Of a stretch of 54,616 nucleotides of DNA, positions 46,488 to 54,616 are shown in pieces. Each line of letters opens with the position of its first letter. Within the stretch, counting starts at the first letter, position 1. The notes beneath the pieces were generated by a model, which saw only the letters and a program-made list of their open reading frames with translations, was not told where the DNA came from and made no database searches. The stretch is from Pseudogemmobacter bohemicus (GTDB lineage: Bacteria; Pseudomonadota; Alphaproteobacteria; Rhodobacterales; Rhodobacteraceae). Made by a program: the position numbers and the translations under genes. Where the stretch lies: NCBI RefSeq assembly GCF_003290025.1, contig NZ_QNHG01000002.1, positions 231,269 to 285,884 of the forward strand. Direction: 5' to 3'.

Positions 46488-47615
46488 CTACTGAATGACT
46501 AATTCCGCATGCAAGGCCCCTGCGGCATGGATGCTCTTGAGAATGTCGATCATATCATGCGGTTGCACCCCAAGAGCGTTCAGCCCGGCGATCACTTCTG
46601 ACAGGCTGGTGCCACCGGGCACCTCTGCAAGGCTGGTTCCATCGGTGGTAATCTCGGCATTGCTTCTTGGCACCACGACCGTCTCACCTTCGGCAAAGGG
46701 GTTGGGCTGGATCGCAATCGGATATTCCTCGACGCGCAGGGTGAGATTTCCTTGCGCCACTGCGACACGGCTGATGCGGACATCGGCCCCGATGACGATT
46801 GTACCCGAGCGCTGATCGACCACCACCCGCGCCCTGGTCGCCGGATCAATCCGGATGCTCTCGATCCGCGCGATGGCATGGGCAGGGGAGCCACCGCCAA
46901 TCCGGCTAAGGTCAAGGGCAACCGTACCGCCATCCAGCATGGTTGCCGAACGCGAACCGAACTCCTGGTTGATTGCCCGTTCGATCCTGGCGGCAGTGGT
47001 GAAATCTGCCGATTTCAGCGCTAGGCGCAGTACAGAGACCTGGTTGAAATCGAAAGAAACCTCACGCTCCACCCGCGCGCCGGAGGGAATCGTACCGGCA
47101 GTCGGCACTCCCTGAACGACCCGCGCCGCGTTCCCCTCTGCCGATATGCCCCCAGCAATAATCGTTCCCTGCGCCACAGCGTAAATCTGCCCATCGGCGC
47201 CGTTCAGAGGTGTCATCACCAGCGTCCCGCCCAGCAGGCTTTTCGCATCGCCAATGGCAGAAACGGTTACATCAATCCGGGCCCCCGCCCTGGAAAAGGG
47301 AGGCAAAGTCGCTGTCACAAAGACGGCTGCAACGTTTTTTGGGCGCGACGCCTCACCAACGACATTGACGCCCAGTCGCTCCAGCAGGTTGGCCATGATC
47401 TCTTCGGTAAAGGGCGAATTCCTTATGCCGTCGCCGGTTCCGTTCAGGCCCACAACCAGGCCATAGCCAACCAGATCATTGCCCCTGACCCCATCAATCT
47501 CGACAAGGTCCTTTATGCGTACCGGCTGAGCCATCGCAGGGGCGGAAATCGTGAGAATGAGGGTCAGCAGTGCCAGCCCGTTAAAGAACGTGCGGAGAAG
47601 CGGGGACAGTCTCAC
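46488..47615 (-). CDS. flgI: Flagellar P-ring protein FlgI
   Basis: The 375-residue precursor has a Sec signal peptide (LALLTLILTISAPAMAQ) and the FlgI pattern VRIKDLVEIDGVRGNDLVGYGLVVGLNGTGD, VFVTATLPPFSRAGARIDV, GGTLVMTPLNGADGQIYAVAQG and a C-terminal LNALGVQPHDMIDILKSIHAAGALHAELVI. FlgI assembles the P-ring in the peptidoglycan layer around the flagellar rod. It begins with GTG in a GTGA overlap with flgL. FlgH (L-ring) and FlgA (chaperone) genes are not in the window. Confidence 0.95.
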   Translation of the reverse strand: MRLSPLLRTFFNGLALLTLILTISAPAMAQPVRIKDLVEIDGVRGNDLVGYGLVVGLNGTGDGIRNSPFTEEIMANLLERLGVNVVGEASRPKNVAAVFVTATLPPFSRAGARIDVTVSAIGDAKSLLGGTLVMTPLNGADGQIYAVAQGTIIAGGISAEGNAARVVQGVPTAGTIPSGARVEREVSFDFNQVSVLRLALKSADFTTAARIERAINQEFGSRSATMLDGGTVALDLSRIGGGSPAHAIARIESIRIDPATRARVVVDQRSGTIVIGADVRISRVAVAQGNLTLRVEEYPIAIQPNPFAEGETVVVPRSNAEITTDGTSLAEVPGGTSLSEVIAGLNALGVQPHDMIDILKSIHAAGALHAELVIQ

Positions 47616-48610
47616 CGAAGATATCCCGTCAGGCTAAGTTGCGACAGACGGCTGGTGATGGCGTAAAAGGCATCCAGCCTGCCCTCGATATCTTTCAGTC
47701 GCACAGATGCCTCATAGGGATCGGCCTCGGTCAGGCTGTTGCGAGCCAGAGAAAGCGCTGATTTTTCTGCAGAATTCCGGCTTTGTGCCTGTGATAGCTG
47801 CTGTTCGACCGTTCCGATCCGCCCCGAGAGAACGGTCCGCGCCTCCGACGAGCTGAAAAGATCCTGTCCAGCAGTCAACGCCAGGGCAGAACGTGCAGTG
47901 TGGTCGCCATCCAGCAGCCCACGGTCAAGCAGCGCAACCTTTGCTATGCCTGCCAGAGTATCGCGAATGGCCGGATCAAGCGCAGTGAAGGGAAGTGTCG
48001 CCATTTCCCCTGGCGCCACTGTGAGCCCGGCGCGCGCCTGCCCTCCCGAGTAAAGAGCCTCGTAACCTGTGCTGCCGCTGAACCAGGCGTCAATCTGGTC
48101 GGACAGATCCTCGACATCCGTAACACCGGCGATGGACACCTCAAGCGCCGCAAGGATGGTCTCGGCGTCGGGGAGGGCCGAACGATCAGATGCGTCCCCG
48201 CCAAAGACCGATTTATCCGCGAGACGGGTGTTCAGCGCGGTGATGGCGGTGTTGAAGTCCCGCGACCCCGTAGAGGTGATGGCCGAAAGCTGCGCCGCAG
48301 TCGCGCCACTGGTTGTACGCAAAAGGTTGGTACCGAGTTCGGTCGCCGCGTCGGAGATGACGGTGAGCGCGCGCTGCATTGTCTCACCCATCAATGTGAG
48401 CTCGGTCGTGGCCGCAGCGAAACCCGACAGCCGCGCGAGCGCGTGGTCTGTGGCCGCCAGGGCAGAGAAATCACCGCGCAAAGCTTTACCCTGATCAGTG
48501 AGCCTGCCCGTGGTCATTTCCTGCGTTGCCTTTTGCAGACCGGCCCGAAGTTCAGCAGATTGTCTGAGAAGCGCCGGTGTCAGAAAGGGGTTTGAACTGA
48601 TGCGTTCCAT
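47612..48610 (-). CDS. flgL: Flagellar hook-filament junction protein FlgL (flagellin-like)
   Basis: The 332-residue protein resembles FlgL/flagellin-like hook-associated proteins. The N-terminal helical part has RISSNPFLTPALLRQSAEL and LQKATQEMTTGRLTDQGKAL, and the C terminus has SLARNSLTEADPYEASVRLKDIEGRL and TSRLSQLSL, as expected for the D0/D1 coiled coils. It caps the hook with FlgK so that the filament can attach. The ATG at 48610 is chosen, two bases after the flgK stop; a TTG at 48616 is unlikely. It overlaps flgI by four bases. Confidence 0.88.
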   Translation of the reverse strand: MERISSNPFLTPALLRQSAELRAGLQKATQEMTTGRLTDQGKALRGDFSALAATDHALARLSGFAAATTELTLMGETMQRALTVISDAATELGTNLLRTTSGATAAQLSAITSTGSRDFNTAITALNTRLADKSVFGGDASDRSALPDAETILAALEVSIAGVTDVEDLSDQIDAWFSGSTGYEALYSGGQARAGLTVAPGEMATLPFTALDPAIRDTLAGIAKVALLDRGLLDGDHTARSALALTAGQDLFSSSEARTVLSGRIGTVEQQLSQAQSRNSAEKSALSLARNSLTEADPYEASVRLKDIEGRLDAFYAITSRLSQLSLTGYLR

Positions 48611-48612
48611 GG

Positions 48613-50067
48613 TCAAAGTCCCAGCAGAGTTTTGATCATTTCATCCACGACCTGAATGACCCGCGCATTGGCGGCGTAGTTCTTTTCGATCACCAGCAAT
48701 GACTGGAGTTCCTCATCAGTATTGACGCCGGAGGCCGCCTCGATATCGGAAAGCGCGGTATATCTGGCGGCAGTATAGGTCTGCTCTGTCTCCTGCGTGA
48801 CGCGCTGGGACGAGGTCCGGGACAGGATCGCCGAGGCCAGGCCGGCAAGACTTCTGGTCCCGCCCGGAATCGGCGACGCAATCGTGCGGCTCGAATTGAC
48901 TGCCGAGGAAAGTGCATTGAGCAAGGTGGAATTGCCAACAGGACCCGTCGTAACAGCACCAAGGCCGTCCCGCAGTTTTGAGACATCTCCGCCCTGTCTG
49001 GGATCGACGGCGGCATTCAGCGTGATGCGCGAGGCCAGACCGATCTCATCCGCCGGGTCAAAAGCAAGGCCACCATCGGTAAAGAGGCCCGGTGCGCCGG
49101 CGATCAGAGTGGGGTCGAGACCTGCAGCGCTGAACCTTTCAACCAGGTCGCGCGCCATGGCATCGAGCATGGCCTGACCTTCGACGGCCAGTTCATCGCG
49201 CACCGCGAACAATGCGCCGAGTTCGCCCCCGAGGATCATGCTTGCACTGCCCGAAGTGGCCATTGGCTTGCCGTTGATTGTCAGCCCGTAGAGGCCGCCA
49301 CTCGCCTGGGTCATTTCGGGAACGATTGTATTAACCTCGGTAAAGCCGATGGTTGGGGCGCTGCTGTCAAGGAGAACCGCCCCCCCGGCGGTGATCAGCG
49401 CCACCTGATTGCCATCCCGCGCCATTTCTTTGACCGGAACGATACTGGCTATGCTGTCGATCACCTGCTGGCGCTGATCCATCAATGCAGAAGCATCCCG
49501 ACCGGACCCGCTATGGCTGGCGATCATCCGATTCAGCTCCTGAACCTGCTGCAGGCTGGAATTCAGGCTTTCCACCGCAGACGCGATGGCTTTTTCCGCC
49601 TTGAGGCGCTCGGCCTGAACCGCATCGCTTGCATCGTTCAACCCGGTGGCAAGGGCCCTCGCCGCTGTGACCGCTGCGCTGAGGCGTGCCTCGGATTCGG
49701 GGTGGCTCGCCGCTTCGAGCAGGGTCGCGTCCAGCGTATTCACGCGCGACACAAGAGATCCCAGCGTCTCGGTCGTGCCGATGATCGATTCCAGCCGGCT
49801 GAGAAAGCCGGCTTTCGTCGCGCTTTCGCCGGCCGCTGCCTGGGCGCCGCGCCGGTCATTGATCAGATAGAGATCGGCATGGCGGGTGATGCCGACCACC
49901 CGCACACCCTGGCCTGAGCCGCCAAGGCTCAGCGCGGAAAGGGAGACCGAGCGGCGCGCATAGCCCGGTGTCGTGGCATTGGCGACATTGGAGGACACCG
50001 CGTCGGCCTGGCGCGAGGTGGCGGTCAGTCCGGTCAGCGCGGAATTAAGGGCCGAGGTGATGCTCAT
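48613..50067 (-). CDS. flgK: Flagellar hook-associated protein FlgK
   Basis: The 484-residue protein has the rod/hook-type N terminus SALNSALTGLTATSRQADAV with SSNVANATTPGYARR, the FlgK stretch LYLINDRRGAQAAAG and the C-terminal SGVNTDEELQSLLVIEKNYAANARVIQVVDEMI typical of axial flagellar proteins. It joins hook and filament. It is preceded by flgE (six-base gap) and followed by flgL, in the standard order of the family's hook operon. Confidence 0.93.
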   Translation of the reverse strand: MSITSALNSALTGLTATSRQADAVSSNVANATTPGYARRSVSLSALSLGGSGQGVRVVGITRHADLYLINDRRGAQAAAGESATKAGFLSRLESIIGTTETLGSLVSRVNTLDATLLEAASHPESEARLSAAVTAARALATGLNDASDAVQAERLKAEKAIASAVESLNSSLQQVQELNRMIASHSGSGRDASALMDQRQQVIDSIASIVPVKEMARDGNQVALITAGGAVLLDSSAPTIGFTEVNTIVPEMTQASGGLYGLTINGKPMATSGSASMILGGELGALFAVRDELAVEGQAMLDAMARDLVERFSAAGLDPTLIAGAPGLFTDGGLAFDPADEIGLASRITLNAAVDPRQGGDVSKLRDGLGAVTTGPVGNSTLLNALSSAVNSSRTIASPIPGGTRSLAGLASAILSRTSSQRVTQETEQTYTAARYTALSDIEAASGVNTDEELQSLLVIEKNYAANARVIQVVDEMIKTLLGL

Positions 50068-50073
50068 TTTGCC

Positions 50074-51399
50074 TTACCGTTTGATATTGGTGGTTTCCTG
50101 CAGCATTTCATCGACGGTCTGGATGACCTTGGCGTTCGAGGAATAGGCACGCTGCGTCTGGATCAGCGAGGTCAGCTCGGCCGCGACATCGGTGGTGGAG
50201 CCTTCACGCGCATAGCCCTCGACCGAGCCGGTCGGACCATCACCGGCATCCCAGAGGAAGAAGGATCCCGATTGCGGCGAGACCTGATAGGTCTGGTTGT
50301 GCAGCGAGATCAGCCCATTGGGATTGGGCACATCGACCAGCGGGATCTGGTAGAGCACACGGTTGAACCCGGTATCATAGGTCGCGATGATATAACCGTT
50401 CTGATTGATCTCGACCGTGGTGAGATTGCCGACCGGAGAGCCATCTTTGGTGATCTGCACCGGTGCAAAATCATCGGAAAGCTGGGTCAGACCATTCGGA
50501 TCACCGACACGACCGATGGCAACACTCATCGGGCCGCCGGCCACGGTCAACGGCAGGGTTCCGGTAGCCCCGTCATAAGCCGGCCAGGCAGGAACCGCCG
50601 GAACCGCTGCAACGGTCGCCAGCGTACCACCAGCGGCGCGGGAATCATCAAATGTCAGAACATATTCCCCGATGATCCCATTGTTGCTGGCCGAATCGCG
50701 GATCACCATGGTCCAGGTGTTCGAGGGCGCGCTGCCTGTCGCCGGCACCGTCGGCGTGAAAGTGAAATCAAGCGATTCCGATGTGCCAAGATTGCCGAAA
50801 TATTCGATCGCGAAGGGCAGGGGATCGCCGGTGGCACCGGCCTCGGTCCCCGTGGCGGGAAGGTTCACCCCGGCGGTGATCTGGGTCGTCGGGTCGCCGG
50901 CGGTCTGGTTCGCATTGATCACGACCGGCACCAGCCCCGCGATGGTATCGCGCGGGAAAACCGGGATCGAACCATCCGAAGTTGCCGGCCAGCCCATAAG
51001 AACCAGGCCGGATTCGGTTTTCAGCACGCCGTTCGCATCGGTCCGGAACGAGCCGGTCGTGGTCATAAGCAGCGCCCGGTCAACCGAATTGGTGCCCAGC
51101 GACACCTCATTGATCACCGGCAGCATGCCCCGCCCGGAAACCGCGATATCCAGCGGATGCGAGGTACCGACAAGGCCGCCGCGCTCCTCGATCAGGCGCA
51201 TGGTCGAAGCCCGAACCCCACCCGCCGAATAGGTGCCGGAGCCGCGATTATTCGTGATCACCATGCTGGAGAATTCAGCATGGGCACGCTTATAGCCGAA
51301 AGTGCCTGAATTCGCGATATTATCGGAGATGGTAGCAAGCCTGGTCGCATTGGCGCTGAGCCCGGCTACGCCGGCATTGAGCGCGGAAGAAATCGTCAT
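50074..51399 (-). CDS. flgE: Flagellar hook protein FlgE
   Basis: The 441-residue protein starts with TISSALNAGVAGLSANATRL and ISDNIANSGTFGYKRAHAEF, the conserved rod/hook D0 pattern. It has a middle domain of hook type and ends with AAELTSLIQTQRAYSSNAKVIQTVDEMLQET. It polymerises into the flagellar hook. The ATG at 51399 is chosen because AGAAAGGT lies seven to eight bases upstream; a GTG at 51408 is nine bases earlier in the same frame and lacks a site. Confidence 0.93.
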   Translation of the reverse strand: MTISSALNAGVAGLSANATRLATISDNIANSGTFGYKRAHAEFSSMVITNNRGSGTYSAGGVRASTMRLIEERGGLVGTSHPLDIAVSGRGMLPVINEVSLGTNSVDRALLMTTTGSFRTDANGVLKTESGLVLMGWPATSDGSIPVFPRDTIAGLVPVVINANQTAGDPTTQITAGVNLPATGTEAGATGDPLPFAIEYFGNLGTSESLDFTFTPTVPATGSAPSNTWTMVIRDSASNNGIIGEYVLTFDDSRAAGGTLATVAAVPAVPAWPAYDGATGTLPLTVAGGPMSVAIGRVGDPNGLTQLSDDFAPVQITKDGSPVGNLTTVEINQNGYIIATYDTGFNRVLYQIPLVDVPNPNGLISLHNQTYQVSPQSGSFFLWDAGDGPTGSVEGYAREGSTTDVAAELTSLIQTQRAYSSNAKVIQTVDEMLQETTNIKR

Positions 51400-51496
51400 C
51401 AGTCGCACCTTTCTTCTGAATGAGCTTGCGACAGACTTGACCGCCAGGGCTGAATTTTCCGCTAACAGATAAAATTGTAGCGATTACCCGTTCGGG

Positions 51497-52306
51497 CTAT
51501 CTGTCCGTACGCAAAAGGACGATTTCGATCCGGTTGTTGCGCCGCGCGGCAGGATCGGCCACGGCAGGCTTGCGGTCGGCAAAGCCGCCGATCCGGCTGA
51601 AGCGGGTCGCCGGAATGCCGGATTCCTGCAAGAGGCTGCGCATCGCACGGGCACGGCCGGCGGTCAGTTCCCAGCCGGGATTTTCAACCAGAGTAACGGG
51701 ATAGCTTTGCACATAGCCATTCACCGCGAGGCCATTGGCGGTCAGATTGAGCACCTCGGCCAGCATTCCGGCAAGACGTATGGTCACCTGTTGCGGCTCG
51801 ACCGTGTTGCCCTTGAACAGGGTCGCATCATCGAGGTCGAAAAGCTCGATCACCAGGCCTTCATCGGTCACCCGGGTGACGACATGGCGCATCAGCTGTT
51901 CCATGGTGCGGCTTTCACCGCCACGGTCAAACAGTGCCTCTTCAACGGTTTTCATCGCCTCGGCCTGGGCCTTTTCCTCTGCCTTGCCAGAGCCGGCCTG
52001 GCTGGCAAGGCCGCCGCTGCCATTGGCAACCCGCTCTTCCTCGGAAAAAATCGATTCGCCGCCCAGCGTGCCATCACCGCCACCCGAAACCGGGCTGAGC
52101 GGGATCGACGGATTGAAATAATCCGACAGCCCCTTGCGTTGTTTCTCTGTCGTCGCATTCAGCAGCCACATCAGCAGGAAAAACGCCATCATTGCGGTTA
52201 CGAAATCCGCATAGGCAACCTTCCAGGCGCCGCCATGATGGCCGCCACCCGAGATAACTTTCTTCCTTTTGATGATGACTGGCTGAGCATTGCCTTGCCC
52301 GGCCAT
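51497..52306 (-). CDS. motB: Flagellar motor stator protein MotB
   Basis: The protein of about 269 residues has a short cytoplasmic lead and one membrane helix with the proton-binding aspartate (YADFVTAMMAFFLLMWLL, Asp near residue 34). A plug/linker and a C-terminal OmpA-like peptidoglycan-binding domain follow (ANGLAVNGYVQSYP, ELTAGRARAMRSLL, ARRNNRIEIVLLR). It anchors the stator and conducts protons with MotA, whose gene is not in the window. The ATG at 52306 is preferred, with AAAGGG about seven bases upstream; a GTG at 52327 is the alternative. Confidence 0.93.
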   Translation of the reverse strand: MAGQGNAQPVIIKRKKVISGGGHHGGAWKVAYADFVTAMMAFFLLMWLLNATTEKQRKGLSDYFNPSIPLSPVSGGGDGTLGGESIFSEEERVANGSGGLASQAGSGKAEEKAQAEAMKTVEEALFDRGGESRTMEQLMRHVVTRVTDEGLVIELFDLDDATLFKGNTVEPQQVTIRLAGMLAEVLNLTANGLAVNGYVQSYPVTLVENPGWELTAGRARAMRSLLQESGIPATRFSRIGGFADRKPAVADPAARRNNRIEIVLLRTDR

Positions 52307-52415
52307 CCCGTCACCCTTTCCACTCACCCGGGGCCAGGATGTCAGGTCGGAATGAAGAACGCCTTAAAGTGCTGTTTTTTAGGGAATAGTCCTGAAAATG
52401 CCCGGATTGCCGGGC

Positions 52416-53114
52416 TCAGCTGCGTTTGCGCCAGATCGCGGCCTCGCCCAGTTTCGCGATGAAAGCCTCATGTGCGGCCAGTTCCGCCTCGCTGATCCGG
52501 GGCGACAGCGCATTTGCGCGCGGGCGGGGGCGCCAGTCATCGCTGATCTGAGCGCCGCCGGCCGGACTGCCCACGCGGGTCGGCGCCAGCACCAGATCGG
52601 GCTGCCGCCCGCCGACCAGCTCCAGATAGACTTCTGCTAGGATTTCACTGTCGAGCAGCGCGCCATGTTTCTCGCGCCGGGAATTGTCGACGCCGAAACG
52701 CCGGCAAAGCGCATCGAGCGAGGCGGGCGATCCCGGAAAGCGCTGCCGCGCCATTGCCAGCGTGTCGATGGCCCTGGCCCAGGGGATCTCACCCAGACCC
52801 ATTCGTTTCAGCTCATAATTCAGGAATTTCATGTCGAAAGCGGCGTTATGGATCACCAGTTTCGCGTCACCGACGAAATCGACAAAGTCCTGGCCGATCC
52901 GCGCGAAGACAGGCTTGTCGCTGAGGAATTCTGTGCTCAGCCCGTGCACCTCGAAAGCGCCCTGCGGCATATCGCGTTCGGGGTTGATATATTGGTGATA
53001 GACCTTACCGGTGGGGAGGTGGTTGAACAGCTCCACCCCGCCGATTTCGACAATACGGTCGCCCTGTTCGGGGTCAAAACCGGTAGTCTCGGTATCAAGG
53101 ACGATTTCACGCAT
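52416..53114 (-). CDS. dnaQ: DNA polymerase III epsilon subunit DnaQ
   Basis: The 232-residue DEDDh 3'-5' exonuclease proofreads for the replicative polymerase. Exo I is [14 protein letters not shown], Exo II is [14 protein letters not shown], and Exo III is [16 protein letters not shown] with the catalytic His and Asp. The C-terminal tail (about 180-232) would bind the alpha subunit. It overlaps coaE by eight bases in a maf-aroE-coaE-dnaQ row usual in this group. Confidence 0.95.
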   Translation of the reverse strand: MREIVLDTETTGFDPEQGDRIVEIGGVELFNHLPTGKVYHQYINPERDMPQGAFEVHGLSTEFLSDKPVFARIGQDFVDFVGDAKLVIHNAAFDMKFLNYELKRMGLGEIPWARAIDTLAMARQRFPGSPASLDALCRRFGVDNSRREKHGALLDSEILAEVYLELVGGRQPDLVLAPTRVGSPAGGAQISDDWRPRPRANALSPRISEAELAAHEAFIAKLGEAAIWRKRS

Positions 53115-53709
53115 TTTCCGCCGCCATTCCTTCGCGCAGATGCACGATCAGCGCCAGTACATAGGCGCGGGTGCTGTCGATTGACAGGGTCTCGACGATA
53201 TGGGTGGCACGGGCGCGTTTCTCGTGATCTGGCATCTGGCGCGACAGGATCAGGTCGAGCTGAGCCTCTGTCATGCCCGGGCGGGCGAGGACCCGGGCGC
53301 GTTGCAGGCCCGGCGGTGCAGTAACCAGAAGTGTTGCATCACATTCCGCGTCAATGCCTTTTTCAAACAGAAGCGGCACATCCAGCAGCACGATATCGCT
53401 GGCAGCAGAGGTCAGGAATTGGGCGCGGTCATCGGCAACCAGCGGGTGGATCAGGCTTTCCAGCCCGGCAAGCCGCGACGGATCAGCCGACAGCAGGGAT
53501 TTGAGTGTTTCACGGGAAACACCCTTATCCGAGACCGCCTCGGGAAAGGCATTGGCCAAAGCTGCGGCCCCTTTACCGCCCGGCGCATAAAGGCGGTGCA
53601 CGGCGGCATCGGCATCCCAGACCGGGATCCCGGCTGCAGAAAACATCGCAGTCGTGGTCGATTTTCCCATGCCGATGGAGCCGGTCAGGCCGAGACGGAA
53701 AGCCTTCAT
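53107..53709 (-). CDS. coaE: Dephospho-CoA kinase CoaE
   Basis: The 200-residue P-loop kinase performs the last step of coenzyme A synthesis, phosphorylating the 3'-hydroxyl of dephospho-CoA. Motifs are the P-loop [49 protein letters not shown] and the lid-region [14 protein letters not shown]. Start and stop overlap its neighbours aroE (four bases) and dnaQ (eight bases), indicating one transcript. Confidence 0.96.
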   Translation of the reverse strand: MKAFRLGLTGSIGMGKSTTTAMFSAAGIPVWDADAAVHRLYAPGGKGAAALANAFPEAVSDKGVSRETLKSLLSADPSRLAGLESLIHPLVADDRAQFLTSAASDIVLLDVPLLFEKGIDAECDATLLVTAPPGLQRARVLARPGMTEAQLDLILSRQMPDHEKRARATHIVETLSIDSTRAYVLALIVHLREGMAAENA

Positions 53710-54545
53710 GCCTGTAAGACCGCGAGACGGGTTTCCTCATCCACCACCGGGCGTTTCCCGAACCAGCGCTCGAACCCCGGCACCGCCTGGTGAAGCAGCA
53801 TCCCCAGCCCGTCGACCACGGTGCAGCCGCGCTCTTCGGCCTCGATCAGCAGATTGGTTTTCAGCGGTGCATAGACGATATCGGTGACAAGACAGCGCGG
53901 GTTGATCCGGTCCAGATCGACGACCAGATCCGGCTTGCCGGTCATGCCAAGCGAGGTGGTGTTCACCAGCGTCGCGCAATCCTCGATCATTTCACCCACA
54001 TGGGTCCAGTCCCAGACCACAACCTTGGCGCCGAAATCCGAGCGCATCGCCTCGGCCCGGGGGCGGGTGCGGTTGACGATGCGGATCTCGGGCGCGCCGA
54101 CCTCGATCAGTGCGGCAACGACCGCCCGCGCAGCCCCACCAGCGCCCAGCACGGCGGCGGGACCGGCTGAGGGCTCCCACCAGGAGGCATTCTGGCGCAG
54201 ATTGGCGATAAAGCCCGAACCGTCGGTATTATCGGCGTGAATCTTGCCATCCTTGCGGAAGATCAATGTATTGGCCGCCCCGATCAGCGCCGCGCGGTCG
54301 GTGATGATATCGGCGATCTTCAGGATCGCCTCTTTGTGCGGGATGGTGATATTGGCGCCGACAAACCCCATTTGCGGCAGGGTACGCAGCACATGCTGCA
54401 GATCCTGGGGTGCCACATCCATCGGGATATAATGTCCCGCCAGGCCATAGCGTTTCAGCCAGTAGCCATGCAGCGCCGGGCTGCGGCTATGCGCAATCGG
54501 GTGGCCGATCACACCGGCCAGCGGGATGCGCGGATGGTCAGTCAT
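53706..54545 (-). CDS. aroE: Shikimate dehydrogenase AroE
   Basis: The 279-residue NADP-dependent enzyme reduces 3-dehydroshikimate in aromatic amino acid synthesis. Substrate-binding motifs are GVIGHPIAHSRSPALHGYW, ANITIPHKEAIL (catalytic Lys) and HADNTDGSGF (catalytic Asp). The cofactor part shows VLGAGGAARAVVAAL and IRIVNRTRPRA. It overlaps the end of the maf-like gene (ATGA) and the start of coaE. Confidence 0.96.
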   Translation of the reverse strand: MTDHPRIPLAGVIGHPIAHSRSPALHGYWLKRYGLAGHYIPMDVAPQDLQHVLRTLPQMGFVGANITIPHKEAILKIADIITDRAALIGAANTLIFRKDGKIHADNTDGSGFIANLRQNASWWEPSAGPAAVLGAGGAARAVVAALIEVGAPEIRIVNRTRPRAEAMRSDFGAKVVVWDWTHVGEMIEDCATLVNTTSLGMTGKPDLVVDLDRINPRCLVTDIVYAPLKTNLLIEAEERGCTVVDGLGMLLHQAVPGFERWFGKRPVVDEETRLAVLQA

Positions 54546-54616
54546 GCGGGAATATCCCCTCTCAGCGAAAGCCAGTTCAGCAATGGCAGCAGTGGCAGGC
54601 CCAGAATCGTGAACCT
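54542..54616 (-). CDS. Maf-like nucleotide pyrophosphatase, C-terminal 24 residues (partial)
   Basis: The minus strand reads from the window edge to a TGA at 54542-54544 that overlaps the aroE start. The 24 residues include TILGLPLLPLLNWLSLRGD, matching the C-terminal helix of Maf proteins in this bacterial group (G-L-P-L-x-x-L). In the Rhodobacteraceae a maf gene usually precedes aroE, which supports the call. Most of the gene lies outside the window. Confidence 0.65.
   Translation of the reverse strand, partial: RFTILGLPLLPLLNWLSLRGDIPA

Overview
The window comes from a GC-rich alphaproteobacterium, most likely a member of the Rhodobacteraceae/Paracoccaceae. Reasons: the maf-aroE-coaE-dnaQ order, methionine synthase split into two adjacent genes, an alphaproteobacterial CsgH-type curli protein, the hut operon with N-formylglutamate deformylase (HutG), a flgE-flgK-flgL-flgI order, and Tad-pilus remnants. 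No rRNA, tRNA, CRISPR array, insertion sequence or prophage was seen.

Layout. 1-640 (-) is the N-terminal end of a BapA-like giant adhesin that runs off the window. 1473-11309 (-) is a ten-gene catabolic block: short-chain dehydrogenase, complete polyamine-type ABC importer, histidinol-dehydrogenase-like enzyme, zinc alcohol dehydrogenase, APH-fold kinase and FMN-dependent 2-hydroxyacid oxidase. A HisC-like aminotransferase (11460-12590, +) is divergent from it. A frameshifted tadD-like pseudogene, a tadE-like gene and about 950 bases without a recognisable gene follow. 14960-20719 (+) is hutI-hutH-hutG-hutU-hutD, with the HutC repressor convergent at its end. The same operator-like sequence (core ATGTATATAC) lies in front of hutI, in the divergent SDR/aminotransferase region, and in front of the ABC ATPase gene. 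The catabolic block therefore appears to belong to the HutC regulon.

21523-24284 (-) is a probable D-apiose dehydrogenase/D-apionate lactonase pair. 24466-26105 (+) is kdsA-kdsB for Kdo synthesis. 26177-33339 (+) is an OmpR-type two-component system followed by an RND efflux pair and a MipA/OmpV outer-membrane protein. 33378-41373 (-) is the most unusual region. It holds an NrtR-like Nudix regulator, a TIR-transmembrane-beta-propeller protein, four small secreted proteins of curli type (including a CsgH homologue and curlin-like proteins), and a second TIR-transmembrane-beta-propeller paralogue. It has a 29-base palindrome in front of the Nudix gene and an AT-rich promoter with direct repeats in front of the curli-like genes.

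41461-54616 (-) is mostly housekeeping: leuB, split metH, the flagellar genes flgE-flgK-flgL-flgI, motB, and dnaQ-coaE-aroE with the tail of a maf-like gene.

Candidates for undescribed biology are: (i) a Nudix/NrtR-TIR-curli module that may couple a periplasmic or surface sensor to cytoplasmic NAD+ chemistry; and (ii) a HutC-linked catabolic cluster built around a HisD paralogue with altered zinc ligands. The three dehydrogenase families of that cluster resemble the HpsN/HpsO/HpsP set for dihydroxypropanesulfonate, but its regulation points to an imidazole compound.
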